From a virus: a DNA stretch of 24,471 nucleotides. The notes beneath the pieces were generated by a model that was given only the letters and a program-made list of their open reading frames with translations, searched no databases and had not been told where the DNA came from. Both the position numbers and the translations under genes were made by a program. The stretch is from positions 1 to 24,471 of the IMG/VR virus record IMGVR_UViG_3300020185_000253. The stretch is one strand, 5' to 3'. Shown here in pieces: positions 1 through 8,696 of this stretch (positions are counted from its first letter, which is position 1; every line of letters begins with the position of its first letter).

Positions 1-154
1 TGACGCTTGTCGGGTTAGCACGTGCAGTCAGTGCTTGGTTGTACAATGCAACAGCAGAATCCTGCTCTTTAAAGTTGCGTTGGTACATGTCGGTGTCCAC
101 GATAACGTGAACCTGTGAGCCGTGACGTACGGCGTGAATTGTTGAGTTACTCAT
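1..154 (-). CDS. rIIB-like protein, N-terminal fragment (partial)
   Basis: The gene starts at ATG 154 and runs off the left edge, leaving 51 visible residues that begin MSNSTIHAVRHG. The visible part is a short beta-rich stretch (SQVHVIVDTDMY) followed by a helix. The leader before the start is A/C-rich (CACAACACACT) with no Shine-Dalgarno sequence, as for other genes here. It lies 47 bases downstream of the rIIA-like gene, the position that rIIB holds in many phages. That position is the main reason for the name; the fragment is too short to confirm homology. It could be an unrelated small protein. Confidence 0.45.
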   Translation of the reverse strand, partial: MSNSTIHAVRHGSQVHVIVDTDMYQRNFKEQDSAVALYNQALTARANPTSV

Positions 155-201
155 AGTGTGTTGTGTTGTGGGGACCGGCGATATTACCGGCCCCCGAGAT
201 A

Positions 202-2481
202 TTACTTCTGTCGATTAGGCATAAGAAGTGCGAACGCTTGCTTACACTTACTCTTGTAGCCTCCTCCGTATGAACGCATGCTGCAGATGGCTTCAGTCAA
301 GAAGTCACCTTCTCCGCGCTTATTGTACAAGTTCATAGCCTTGACAATAGGTGCAATAGATACAGTGTAGTTCATGTAGCTAAACGTAGTCTTGTCGTTA
401 GGGCAGACTGCAGTGTTCGTCACACCACGCTTCTTAGCAATTCGGTCAAGCTTTAGGACTTGGTCATAGGCTTTAGCAAAAGACTCGTCAGCTTGGCAGT
501 ACGCTTCCAAGAAGTGAGAAACAGGCTGAGACCTGAACTTCTCTACGAAGGCACGTAAGTGATGGATGTCGGAGTTACCGCGAGCTTCTTGCTTGCTAGC
601 CCAAGAGACGTAGTCCGTAAACATACCCATCTCTTTGAACTCTTTAGCAGATTTCTCGCTAACTGCAAAGAAGGAAATGTTGGCTGGTAACTCGAAGGTC
701 TGGTGAACCCAATCGGAAAACTCCTGCCAACGGCAATCAGATTCCTTGTGGGTCTCCTTAAGCGCGTTAACCTCTTTGCTTGTCATGTAAAGTACGGCAC
801 CACCGACCATACGCTGCAAATTCTTTAACTCATAGTCATACACACCCTTCCTACCAATTCCGCGCAAACGGTATTGAGTCTTAGAGCGGTCTACCTTTGT
901 AGTCTTAGAACGCAGTGCTTTCAGGGTCTCTTTGCGCTGAGCAATATACTCAGGGCTAGCTTGCCAATCCTCGAACTTGTCAGTGCGGTTCATCAGTTCC
1001 TTAAGAATCTTCTTGCCGAACTTGTTCCACAGTGACTCACGAATAGCTTCTGCACCTTCAAGAGGTACAGGCTCATTGTAGTTCGCGATGGTAATGAACC
1101 CGCCAACAGCGACCTCGTTGTTACGCTCGATGAGGTGGATAGACGTGTAGTCTGTCTCCTCTTTAAGCATCTCCTCCATGACCTCTTTGTCAGCAGGCGT
1201 CAACTTGTCCTCAGCTTTCCAGCGAATGAACAGCGGACGCTCGTCATTCCAGTTACGTGCCGTGTTGCCCGTAATGAATTGAGTGTAACGCATGATGTCG
1301 CTAGTCTTAGCGGTGCGCCATACCATTCCACTGCCGTTGTACTTCTTGTTGTACTGAGCAGTAACCTTGCACACAGATTGCGCGTAAGCACGCACCATGT
1401 GACGGTCAACACCCTCGAATCCTTCAAGAGTTACGGTCTCTTTCTTGACATAACCGGACTGCCCGTACCCGCCGAACCGCAAGTCCATCTCAACGTCAGT
1501 GCCGTCAAGGGTCAACATGAACTTGCTGTCGTTCTTAACAAACTCCAAGATACTATCAGTAGTAGTTCGTTGTCCGTCGGCCATAACCTGCAACTCTGCA
1601 AACGCGTCTTGGTATCGCTTCTGGATGTAAGCCTTAGTATCGTCGGTCATCTGGATAGACTCACGACTCATGGTAGGCATACAAGAACCAATCTCAAGCT
1701 TCGGGATAACGGTACACTTCGACAAGTAAGAGCCAGAGGCGTCAAGCTCTACAGGATATACAACATTACCCAGAGCAACCTTGCCATTAACAAGGCCACC
1801 CCGTCGGTCACGAGCAACAAAGAAGTTCTCGAATTCAAACACCTCGGTAGACTCGTATTCCTTGTTGTCGCTAAGTGTTACTGCCAAAGGCCGCATGAGC
1901 AACGTCTGCTCATTAATCGCATCAACAAACTTATCATAGTCCCACTTATTCTTAACTGGGATACGAATCTTTGTACCCTTACCTTCCTCGACAGCTGTGT
2001 CAAGGAGTGTGCAAGTACGGTCCTGTCCACGCTTCTCCAAGAGATACGTGTACTTGTTACCGTTGCACCATGTCTCTACGCGGAACACGTCCGTGTATGC
2101 AAATGGTGACTTAGCGCCAATACCAAAGCCACCAATCATATCGTTACCGTCGCGCTTAGTAGACGCGAAGTACAATGTGAAGATGTCTTCAATACGTTCA
2201 GGGCAGATACCTACACCGCTATCTTGGAACACAATCTCACCAGTGTTGGTGAAGCTGCTAGGTGCCGTGATAGAAATGCTTACAGGTTCTGTGCTGCCTG
2301 CTTCGACGTTAGCGTCTACACAGTTGCTGGCAATCTCCCGGACAATGCTTCCAAACTTGTCAGAGTACAAGCCGTCGGACATCATGTCCATCAGGAAAGA
2401 CTCTGCTTCTGGGGCAAAGCCCATCTTTTTGCCTACCTTAATCGTTGATTGGTACTCGGCGGATGAATTCTTAAACTTCAT
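202..2481 (-). CDS. rIIA-like GHKL (Hsp90-type) ATPase
   Basis: A 759-residue protein with a clear N-terminal GHKL ATP-binding domain. It has the N-box (REIASNCVDA, residues 48-57, catalytic Glu49 and Mg-binding Asn53), the G1 box DSGVGI (87-92) and the G2 box GGFGIGAKS (117-125). This layout and length match the phage T4 rIIA-like family, which is linked to membrane- or exclusion-related functions in infected cells; the biochemical role is not settled. The long C-terminal part shows no motif I recognise. It lies downstream of the RusA-like gene (49-base gap) and upstream of a possible rIIB-like gene. The leader (AACTCAACATACAGAAC before ATG) has no Shine-Dalgarno sequence. The ATPase fold is certain; the rIIA name is likely. 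Confidence 0.85.
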   Translation of the reverse strand: MKFKNSSAEYQSTIKVGKKMGFAPEAESFLMDMMSDGLYSDKFGSIVREIASNCVDANVEAGSTEPVSISITAPSSFTNTGEIVFQDSGVGICPERIEDIFTLYFASTKRDGNDMIGGFGIGAKSPFAYTDVFRVETWCNGNKYTYLLEKRGQDRTCTLLDTAVEEGKGTKIRIPVKNKWDYDKFVDAINEQTLLMRPLAVTLSDNKEYESTEVFEFENFFVARDRRGGLVNGKVALGNVVYPVELDASGSYLSKCTVIPKLEIGSCMPTMSRESIQMTDDTKAYIQKRYQDAFAELQVMADGQRTTTDSILEFVKNDSKFMLTLDGTDVEMDLRFGGYGQSGYVKKETVTLEGFEGVDRHMVRAYAQSVCKVTAQYNKKYNGSGMVWRTAKTSDIMRYTQFITGNTARNWNDERPLFIRWKAEDKLTPADKEVMEEMLKEETDYTSIHLIERNNEVAVGGFITIANYNEPVPLEGAEAIRESLWNKFGKKILKELMNRTDKFEDWQASPEYIAQRKETLKALRSKTTKVDRSKTQYRLRGIGRKGVYDYELKNLQRMVGGAVLYMTSKEVNALKETHKESDCRWQEFSDWVHQTFELPANISFFAVSEKSAKEFKEMGMFTDYVSWASKQEARGNSDIHHLRAFVEKFRSQPVSHFLEAYCQADESFAKAYDQVLKLDRIAKKRGVTNTAVCPNDKTTFSYMNYTVSIAPIVKAMNLYNKRGEGDFLTEAICSMRSYGGGYKSKCKQAFALLMPNRQK

Positions 2482-2530
2482 GTTCTGTATGTTGAGTTGC
2501 TCTCTTGCAAATGTTGCAGTCTATGAGCGG

Positions 2531-3166
2531 TTAAAAGTTCAAACTCTCGTCTGAAGATGTTTCGGAGTGAAAAGAGATGTACGCTCCGTGGTTTAGTATC
2601 TCCGGCCTATCTTCAGGAATAAGTCGGTATACCAGTTTACGGTCTTCCCTGTGGTCTACAGGAAAGTAACGGAAGCCGGGTGCTTGCGTGACGAACATAA
2701 CGTTGTCGTCAGGCAGTACACCGTTCCGCACTAGTGAATCAAGGAAACACTTATGGTAAATCCACTGGTTATCCAAGTCCCAATTCTTTGAAGCTAACGG
2801 ACAGTATAAGTCCGCTTCAATTCGTACTGGGAATGGCACCGGTTCTACGTTGGTAAACGGGTCGAAGAACTCCTTAATCACATTTACAACCTTACTACGT
2901 ACCATTGGGTTCATATTACCCGAGTACAAAGATTGTCCGTTGATTTTTAATTCTCGAGGCTTGTTTACCACACCAGCATTAGCTATGATAGGGGCGCCAT
3001 CTTCTCCAAGTAGGCGTCCTTTGAGGTCATACTTCTTAAACTTAGCATACTTCTTTGGCAACTTCTGTCCTTTACAGTAGTACCTTGCCTTACGAGTCTT
3101 GCTTAGCTCTACATGAGTAATGTATTCAGGTATCTCAATCGTTAATCCAGACTTCAAAGCAGTCAA
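2531..3166 (-). CDS. RusA-like Holliday junction resolvase, start uncertain
   Basis: The C-terminal half carries a RusA-like signature: WDLDNQWIYHKCFLDSL followed by NGVLPDDNVMF, giving the Asp residues that bind metal and cut four-way DNA junctions in RusA. This fits the replication cluster, where it would resolve recombination intermediates. The start is unclear. The open frame reaches 3403, but residues upstream of about 3160 are Ser/Lys/Thr-rich and overlap a convincing 82-residue gene in another frame. There is no ATG near the end of that gene. TTG codons at 3166 and 3157 are the nearest in-frame candidates; I used 3166. A +1 frameshift from the upstream gene at GAT-TGA is an alternative. 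At about 200 residues it is longer than E. coli RusA (120). Confidence 0.65.
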   Translation of the reverse strand: MTALKSGLTIEIPEYITHVELSKTRKARYYCKGQKLPKKYAKFKKYDLKGRLLGEDGAPIIANAGVVNKPRELKINGQSLYSGNMNPMVRSKVVNVIKEFFDPFTNVEPVPFPVRIEADLYCPLASKNWDLDNQWIYHKCFLDSLVRNGVLPDDNVMFVTQAPGFRYFPVDHREDRKLVYRLIPEDRPEILNHGAYISFHSETSSDESLNF

Positions 3167-3383
3167 TTTGGATAGTACGGCCAGTTTCTTCACAGGTTGC
3201 GTTGATTGCAAACTGTTCTTCACTCGCTTTTGAGAACTCGTACCCTCCTTGTTCGTCGAGCTGTTGCTTGATGTCTTTAATACAGGCAGTTGCCCCTTGT
3301 TGTGAGCGGAACCCCTGCGCTTGGACGGTGCTGTCCTGCGTGTCGAAGACTTGGACGAGCCAGATTTGTTGTGCATCAGCCAT
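3135..3383 (-). CDS. hypothetical protein, 82 aa
   Basis: ATG 3383 lies inside the last codons of the primase gene (8-base overlap), which suggests coupled translation. The 82-residue product has a balanced composition, with an amphipathic alternating pattern at both ends (IWLVQVFD, then IQIDCFEVW) and a Gln-rich helical middle. It is preferred over the low-complexity reading in the RusA frame over the same bases. I recognise no family. A small alpha/beta protein is likely. It may be made as a fusion with the downstream resolvase if a frameshift occurs at its stop codon. Confidence 0.6.
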   Translation of the reverse strand: MADAQQIWLVQVFDTQDSTVQAQGFRSQQGATACIKDIKQQLDEQGGYEFSKASEEQFAINATCEETGRTIQIDCFEVWIND

Positions 3384-4344
3384 TTATAAATTGTTGAACC
3401 CATTGCTGGGCGTGATACGGAGACGCAGCTTGCAAATCTGACAAGTCCTTTGCTCCGCTAACGAAGGCATAGTCTATGTTAAATTGCTTACGCATCTTGT
3501 TCGTGTTTTTAACACCCGTATAATCAAAGTCGTAGACAAGTGTAATCTTGCTAAAACGTTGTTTCAACTCGGCTACGTATTCTTCAGTGAGCGGGTGTAC
3601 CTCTGACTGCGGAGCAATTGCAGGTATACCATACTCGCTAAATACCATAACATCTTTAAGAGATTTTGTTATGATAAGGTTGTCACCTGTTTCAGGCAGC
3701 TGCTGCGTGCCTTGAACATTATCGGTGTTACATATAAAACGTACCTTGTCTTTAAACGGGAAATACAATTTGTAATTGTTATCACCAAACCAATAGGCAA
3801 AGCCGGGGCTTGTTGCGACGTACCTATAAATAGGCTTGTCGTTACACCACGCTTGGTTTAACTGAAACACCTTGTATTTTTTAAGTGTCGTAGGAGTAAC
3901 GCCATACTTGTGCCAGAACTTCTGACCAGCGTCATCCATATCCCATGAGCCGTTGAGGGTGTATGGCTCTATGGTGATATTAGTAGGCTCATTAGCCATT
4001 TCTTTTTCTAACTCAAGTGACGCGTCAACCTGAGGTTTACGAGGCACAGTAAGCAAACTGAACTCGTCAGATATATGCTTAAGCACGTCAGAAAAAGTGC
4101 AGCGATGAACCTTGCACGCAACTTCGAAACAGTCCATAGAACGGTCTTTACCAAAGTCACGGTATAACAACTTGCCCGCTTTGTTGTAATAGTACACACA
4201 GGACGGGCTGTTATCTTCGCGGAAAGGACTCTTAAACTTCTCATTAATCTTGATAGCTACCCCTACGTAGCGTACCATAATTTCTTCTTGAGAAACTTTT
4301 GAAAGAATCCAATCACGATTAATGGTTGGAAGTATACTATACAT
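3376..4344 (-). CDS. DNA primase, TOPRIM type
   Basis: A 322-residue primase that makes RNA primers for the phage replisome. The N-terminal part (SPFREDNSPS, residues 39-48) matches the fold around the CHC2 zinc finger but lacks its Cys/His ligands. The TOPRIM domain has IITKSLKDVM (224-233), where Lys stands at the usual catalytic Glu, and the metal-binding YDFDYTG (271-277), then GAKDLSD (297-303). A GTG at 4371 would extend the frame by nine residues, but those codons fall inside a strong hairpin, so ATG 4344 just downstream is chosen. The DnaB-like helicase is encoded four genes upstream, as expected for a primase-helicase pair made as separate proteins. Confidence 0.85.
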   Translation of the reverse strand: MYSILPTINRDWILSKVSQEEIMVRYVGVAIKINEKFKSPFREDNSPSCVYYYNKAGKLLYRDFGKDRSMDCFEVACKVHRCTFSDVLKHISDEFSLLTVPRKPQVDASLELEKEMANEPTNITIEPYTLNGSWDMDDAGQKFWHKYGVTPTTLKKYKVFQLNQAWCNDKPIYRYVATSPGFAYWFGDNNYKLYFPFKDKVRFICNTDNVQGTQQLPETGDNLIITKSLKDVMVFSEYGIPAIAPQSEVHPLTEEYVAELKQRFSKITLVYDFDYTGVKNTNKMRKQFNIDYAFVSGAKDLSDLQAASPYHAQQWVQQFING

Positions 4345-4352
4345 GATATATT

Positions 4353-4376
4353 GGGGGGCAGCCAAAGCCACCCCCC
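4353..4376 (-). terminator. Hairpin upstream of the primase start
   Basis: In minus-strand RNA this forms a 10-bp stem (GGGGGGUGGC with GCUGCCCCCC) closed by a UUUG loop. Two of the pairs are U-G wobbles, so the plus strand would carry C-A mismatches. It is followed by AATATATC and then the primase ATG nine bases after the stem. It may attenuate the operon or control primase translation. There is no long U-tract. Confidence 0.55.
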
Positions 4377-4382
4377 TTTATA

Positions 4383-4520
4383 TTAATTAACAAGTAGGTA
4401 CAGCAGGTACAAGAACATAGCCCATCCACCTGACATTAAGCCCAACATTGCCCACTCTTTATGAGAAGGAAGTCTGTGCCGAATGTACCATCTTTTTAGC
4501 ATACGATAACGCCGATTCAT
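4383..4520 (-). CDS. Small membrane protein, 45 aa
   Basis: ATG 4520 follows the stop of the SSB-like gene by two bases (TAA-AA-ATG). The 45 residues have a very basic N-terminal half (MNRRYRMLKRWYIRHR) and one hydrophobic C-terminal segment of about 20 residues rich in Gly, Trp, Tyr and Leu. This predicts a single-pass membrane protein with the positive end in the cytoplasm. The next gene is the primase, beyond a hairpin. No family is recognised. Host-membrane interaction is possible but not shown. Confidence 0.6.
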   Translation of the reverse strand: MNRRYRMLKRWYIRHRLPSHKEWAMLGLMSGGWAMFLYLLYLLVN

Positions 4521-4522
4521 TT

Positions 4523-5260
4523 TTAGAATACGAGGTCTTCGTCTCCTCCCCCAAGAGGTTGCCCCGCTTTATCCGCTGCATCTGCAGGGCTAAGAGGGTG
4601 ACCAACTGGTGGGTTAGCAGCAATCTCGTCCCACGGTGCGGGGCCATCATTGCTTGCTCCCGTTTCTGGAGTTACGTCTGTCAGCAGAGCGTCGAGCCCT
4701 CCCGGTGCTGTACCAGCAGAGCTTTTAGGCTCAATACGCTCGTACTTTTCCTCAATTGCCAGCGTGTCTGGAGTGTCCATACGCTGAATAAAAGGACGGA
4801 ATGCTTGCTTAGGGAACATGCAGTAGTCCTTGTTATTGAGGATGAGTTTGACTCGTACGTCAACCCCTTTAAAAGCTTCGCCGAGCAAAGTCACAACGTT
4901 GCCGCCAAACTCGTCCCAAGTGTTACCACTAATGACCACCTTATCGGCGGGCAAGTAACAGGATAGGATGTGTTTGATGCGTCCGCTAAGACCCATCAGT
5001 GCGTTACGAACCTGCTTTTCAGGGTCTTTACCCCACTGCTTGGCCTGCATACGCTGACGTTCTACGTCTACCTCAAATTCGGTATGACGGAAACGACGAC
5101 CTGACGCGTCTTCAAAGTTAAACTTCAACACATTCCCTCCGGTTCCATCTTGACGCAAAGCTTCGAAGAATACTCCGAGCAAACGAACGTTTTGATTGAT
5201 GCCAGCAGGCATTGGGGCGTTAGACTTTGGAGTCTCAACTTGATTGTCGATGTTGTACAT
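4523..5260 (-). CDS. Probable single-stranded DNA-binding protein
   Basis: A 245-residue protein starting at ATG 5260, 13 bases after the Sak4-like gene; the longer open frame overlaps that gene and its extra residues look non-coding. The core (about 20-170) is a beta-rich domain. The C-terminal 70 residues are Pro/Gly/Ala/Asp-rich and end in the acidic tip GGGDEDLVF. A flexible tail with an acidic end and terminal Phe is the hallmark by which SSB proteins recruit partners. Its place between the RecA-fold ATPase and the primase supports this role. No conserved OB-fold motif was identified by eye, so the call rests on tail and context. Confidence 0.6.
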   Translation of the reverse strand: MYNIDNQVETPKSNAPMPAGINQNVRLLGVFFEALRQDGTGGNVLKFNFEDASGRRFRHTEFEVDVERQRMQAKQWGKDPEKQVRNALMGLSGRIKHILSCYLPADKVVISGNTWDEFGGNVVTLLGEAFKGVDVRVKLILNNKDYCMFPKQAFRPFIQRMDTPDTLAIEEKYERIEPKSSAGTAPGGLDALLTDVTPETGASNDGPAPWDEIAANPPVGHPLSPADAADKAGQPLGGGDEDLVF

Positions 5261-5273
5261 CTGTAGTGTTGGA

Positions 5274-5942
5274 TTAGTCAATGTAAATCTCGGACATGTC
5301 GAAGTCGATGACTTGTCCGCGAAGGTGAGGGCAGCGTGCGCCGGCCTCTGTCTCATCATCTGCCATGAAGCTGACCTTGAGGTTACCCTCGCCATCACGG
5401 AAGACATAACCAATAGCATCGCTATCAGCCATAATAAAGTTCTTCAGTTTGCCGCTGAGGTCAAGAGACGAGGTGTTAACCTTGATATCTGTCTCGTTAG
5501 CAATCAGAGTCTTCTTACGGTGACCGATGAGGATAACACCCTTGCTAGCCAAAGGCTTAAGTTGGGTAAGAATCTTCATCACGTTGTCACGTACCATAGC
5601 GTAGCCCTTACCGAAGTCAAGGTCGCCAATGGTTTTTACTCCCTCGGACTTACAAACAAACTCTTCCATCCAATTGACGATGTTGTCAATGGTGTCGAGC
5701 GCGATGTAGTCGTACTTCTCTTCTTTCTCACGGAGAGCTTTGAGAACTCCCATCACATCTTGCAACGAGTTGGTTTGTATCTTCATGGCTTCAACCATGT
5801 CGGTACCCTGCTCGGTGTCGATGATTAGGCAGTTGTCGAGGGTTGCAAGAGTCGTGGTTTTACCGACCTTGCTTTGACCGAATAGGGTCAACAGTCGCGG
5901 CGATTTACGGGTAGCCGGAGTCCGTTCAGTTGGTAGTTGCAT
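5274..5942 (-). CDS. Sak4-like RecA-fold ATPase (recombination/annealing)
   Basis: A 222-residue P-loop ATPase with Walker A GQSKVGKT (22-29), IIDTEQGTD after the second strand (40-48), Walker B YIALDTID (79-86) and a third strand ending GHRKK. The size, the motif spacing and the neighbourhood of an SSB-like gene fit Sak4-type phage recombinases, which bind ssDNA and help strand annealing with the cognate SSB. It starts three bases after the stop of the DnaB-like gene. A broader name, phage AAA/RecA-like nucleotide-binding protein, would also be safe. Confidence 0.8.
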   Translation of the reverse strand: MQLPTERTPATRKSPRLLTLFGQSKVGKTTTLATLDNCLIIDTEQGTDMVEAMKIQTNSLQDVMGVLKALREKEEKYDYIALDTIDNIVNWMEEFVCKSEGVKTIGDLDFGKGYAMVRDNVMKILTQLKPLASKGVILIGHRKKTLIANETDIKVNTSSLDLSGKLKNFIMADSDAIGYVFRDGEGNLKVSFMADDETEAGARCPHLRGQVIDFDMSEIYID

Positions 5943-5945
5943 GCT

Positions 5946-6977
5946 TTACTGAATATTAAAAAGTGGTCCATCGGGAGGCACGTCTGCCCTGTACCCATCA
6001 GACCACGGGTCTATCCTGCCGTTTTCTAAGTTAGAAATCATACGAGTGTAACCTTGTGTGCCGTGTCGATTCTTTAGTACGTGAAGAGCAATAAGATTCT
6101 TCTCGTCTTCTGTCATCGTTGGCACGCGGTCTGGCCCGTACACTTCTAACCCGAGTAGGGCAGGTTGATGCATCACGAGGCAAACATCGGCTGCATGGTA
6201 CAGCTGTTTGCTACCGTGAATGTCTGTCTTAGTAGGAAAATGAAGCGAAGGTACGCTAGGGTCACGCCTAGATGATGACTCAATCTTATCGTTAAGCTGT
6301 GATAGCAAGATGTTAAGTGAATTAAATTCCTTACGGATATCAATAAACATCTTACCAAGCTCAGCTAACGTTTGAATCTCGTTCTCTCCCGGCATAGACT
6401 GCGCTAGCAGAGTATGGTCAAGAGTAACAACGAGGTCGTCATCTGGGTACCTCTGTTTCATTCTATCAATAGTGTCACGTATCTGTTGACGATTACCCGG
6501 TGTTTCTACAAAGTAGATAGGCTCGTCGGTCAGTCGTGACGATGCTGACTTTACCATCTCGTACTCCTTGCCTGACAGGGGCTTATCAGCAGACATTAAC
6601 TTACGATAGCTAATGCCAGTGAGAGTGGAGATTCGACGTGTCATTTCTGCAGCAGCTGACATCTCAAACGAGAAGTGCAAGATGCGCGTTTTTGATACGT
6701 CTTTCTGGAGAGTAGGATTGGTAAAGTCTCGAAGCAGCATGTTCAGCATGTAGGATTTGCCGTGCCCTGACGCACCGCACAACATGTAAGTCTGTCCAAA
6801 CTGGAAACCCCCGAGCAGCATGTAATTAAGTTTGTCCCACCTAGAGGCTAAGACAACTCTGTTACCTTGACGAGCATCTTTGATGTCATCGTGTGCTGTA
6901 GTTGCAGCTAGCTTGCTTGTCTGTATAGGAAGATTATAGAAGTCTTGCACTGGGTAATGTTTTACCAGTCGAGTCAT
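5946..6977 (-). CDS. Replicative DNA helicase, DnaB-like
   Basis: A 343-residue RecA-fold hexameric helicase lacking the N-terminal primase-interaction domain of full DnaB. Walker A is GASGHGKS (68-75); the DnaB signature HFSFEMSA with catalytic Glu105 follows; Walker B is LVVTLDH (182-188). The H4-like segment LNILLSQLND (221-230) and the KNRHGTQG arginine-finger region (302-309) are also present. It would unwind DNA 5' to 3' ahead of the phage polymerase. Its ATG lies 44 bases inside the end of the upstream 179-residue gene. The separate primase gene follows a few genes later. Confidence 0.9.
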   Translation of the reverse strand: MTRLVKHYPVQDFYNLPIQTSKLAATTAHDDIKDARQGNRVVLASRWDKLNYMLLGGFQFGQTYMLCGASGHGKSYMLNMLLRDFTNPTLQKDVSKTRILHFSFEMSAAAEMTRRISTLTGISYRKLMSADKPLSGKEYEMVKSASSRLTDEPIYFVETPGNRQQIRDTIDRMKQRYPDDDLVVTLDHTLLAQSMPGENEIQTLAELGKMFIDIRKEFNSLNILLSQLNDKIESSSRRDPSVPSLHFPTKTDIHGSKQLYHAADVCLVMHQPALLGLEVYGPDRVPTMTEDEKNLIALHVLKNRHGTQGYTRMISNLENGRIDPWSDGYRADVPPDGPLFNIQ

Positions 6978-7473
6978 TCATAATCTCCTCAATAGCAACC
7001 CATTGCTTCGAAGACAACCAGAGCTTGATGCCCATATGAATCTCGTGATTATTGGTGGCCCACTCAAGAGCCGTCATAATACGAGTATGCATGCCTTTCT
7101 TACTGACAAGCTTATCGTACTTCTCGCGAAGTTCGTCCATATCAGCGTTAAGCGCTGCCACACGCTTGCCATCTATCCACAGGTAACGTGGGTAAGTATC
7201 CACAAACTCATCAAAGTAGTCGCAAGAAGCCTCGTCCCCAAACATCTTACGAGTTTGGTTAGTAATCTCAACATTCATTAAAGACGGGTCTTTTGTATTA
7301 TCAATAAGCTTGATAAACTTGCGACTGATTAAATCACGCAAGTCCATTGTTGAGGACTGAAAGACATCTGACTTGTATGCGTCTGCAATTACCTCCCTAT
7401 CTCCTTGGTGCAAAGCATTAAGCAAAAGAACCTGCTGAGTGTTAAGGAAGTAGTTCATACAATATCTAATCAT
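6934..7473 (-). CDS. Hypothetical protein with winged-helix-like N-terminus
   Basis: A 179-residue protein. Its start overlaps the SF2 helicase stop as ATGA, and its end overlaps the DnaB-like helicase start by 44 bases. Residues about 10-75 read like a winged helix: helices, then LRDLISRKFIKLID, a turn, and VEITNQTRKMF. The C-terminal half is helical and ends in a basic, Ser/Thr-containing tail. Sitting directly between two helicases, it could be a helicase loader or accessory factor, but this rests only on position and a weak fold impression. Confidence 0.6.
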   Translation of the reverse strand: MIRYCMNYFLNTQQVLLLNALHQGDREVIADAYKSDVFQSSTMDLRDLISRKFIKLIDNTKDPSLMNVEITNQTRKMFGDEASCDYFDEFVDTYPRYLWIDGKRVAALNADMDELREKYDKLVSKKGMHTRIMTALEWATNNHEIHMGIKLWLSSKQWVAIEEIMNDSTGKTLPSARLL

Positions 7474-8696
7474 AGTGTTATGTCTAAGTGTGATAAGTCT
7501 ATATTACCACCCATAATATAGATGGCTTGGTCGAGTGACTGTACATGCTGAATATTGGTCGAGTTCTTCTGCCTCTTCTTCATCCACTTCTCGTCCTGAG
7601 TATCAGGCATATACAGGTTTACAATGTATCCGACCTTGCCCTCGACGAATCGAATGGCCCGGCCTGTACGTTGTACGTCTTGTCTGGGGGAACTGCTACC
7701 ACTAGAAATGATAGCGAGTTCTACACCCGGTACATCAAACCCCTCGTCTAATGCTCGCGCCGTGTTAATGATGCGTGCGGTGCCGTTGTTGAACTGCTCT
7801 AGCGCATTGCGTCGCTTTTTAGCGGGCATCTTGCTAGAGTAGGATACGGATTCGAGGGGTAGTTGAGCAGTTATTGCTTCAGCAAAGTCAACAGACTCGC
7901 TGAATGTAATCGTCTTGCGTTGTATCTCAGTGCATAACCTATACACACTGTCTACTTTAGACTGATTCATGTACAACATCTTCTTCCTTTTCGCCATGTT
8001 GCGATTGAAGTTGATAGCGTTGATACGAATCTGGTCTGCATCATCTACAGAACGACGTGCAAAGTTCTCGCACGCTTGCTCTGATTTGAGGCAGTTCATA
8101 GCTTGCCCGAAATCGTTACCAAACTTGCTAAAATAGTAAGAGAAATTCTTACTTAGCTTTTGGTACTCTTCTCGGTCGTGGTCATTTAGATACACGGGTA
8201 CGTTCAATACCCGAAATGGGCTGACGTATCCTGCACTCAGCGCTTCCTCCAACTTGACTGTGTCAATGATGGGTGCCTTTTGGCGAAGAAGATAGTCATT
8301 CCCGTCTTGTCGGGAGACTGTCGCTGTGAGACCCAATATCTTTTTGTAGGTGACGCGTTCGAAGACAGCGCCAAAGACATTAGTTGCGTAGTTATGAATC
8401 TCGTCTAAGATAAGCAAGTTGACGTCGTGCGCGTACTTAATAGCCGTGTTAACAACTAGCACAGTCACCTCGTCAAGATGCTCTACCTGCTCAGTCCACT
8501 GTGCTTTGAGGTGTATAGTAGGTACAATTACAAGCGTCTTGTTACCGGGCTGCTGTTTATTGAGCGCCTCGATAGCAAGTATAGCAGTATAGGTCTTACC
8601 GAAACCGGTACAAGCTTCGAGTGTACCTCTACACCCATTGCTTGCCCAGTTTCGTAAGATGCCTTTCTGCCTAGATAGACGCTTTTCGTCAATCAT
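7470..8696 (-). CDS. SF2 DNA/RNA helicase (UvsW/RecG-like)
   Basis: A 408-residue superfamily 2 helicase. It has motif I ACTGFGKT (28-35), motif Ia LVIVPT, motif II LDEIH (97-101), motif III GLTATVSR (122-129), motif IV TITFSES (262-268), motif V with ARALDEGFDVPG (313-324) and motif VI QRTGRAIR (342-349). It resembles phage UvsW-type helicases that branch-migrate recombination intermediates and dismantle stalled forks. The ATG lies within the last eight bases of the 77-residue gene upstream, so translation is probably coupled. There is no extra N-terminal domain. Confidence 0.88.
   Translation of the reverse strand: MIDEKRLSRQKGILRNWASNGCRGTLEACTGFGKTYTAILAIEALNKQQPGNKTLVIVPTIHLKAQWTEQVEHLDEVTVLVVNTAIKYAHDVNLLILDEIHNYATNVFGAVFERVTYKKILGLTATVSRQDGNDYLLRQKAPIIDTVKLEEALSAGYVSPFRVLNVPVYLNDHDREEYQKLSKNFSYYFSKFGNDFGQAMNCLKSEQACENFARRSVDDADQIRINAINFNRNMAKRKKMLYMNQSKVDSVYRLCTEIQRKTITFSESVDFAEAITAQLPLESVSYSSKMPAKKRRNALEQFNNGTARIINTARALDEGFDVPGVELAIISSGSSSPRQDVQRTGRAIRFVEGKVGYIVNLYMPDTQDEKWMKKRQKNSTNIQHVQSLDQAIYIMGGNIDLSHLDITL

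Noticed and set aside
1135-2109. 324-residue plus-strand frame and other long plus-strand frames
   Set aside because: They lie antisense to clear genes (here rIIA-like), have low-quality composition and no leader; all supported genes are on the minus strand.
3167-3403. N-terminal 79 codons of the longest RusA-frame reading
   Set aside because: Ser/Lys/Thr-rich shadow of the 82-residue gene and the primase end; not like resolvase sequence.
4345-4371. GTG start of the primase at 4371
   Set aside because: Codons fall inside a strong hairpin; ATG 4344 is a better start.
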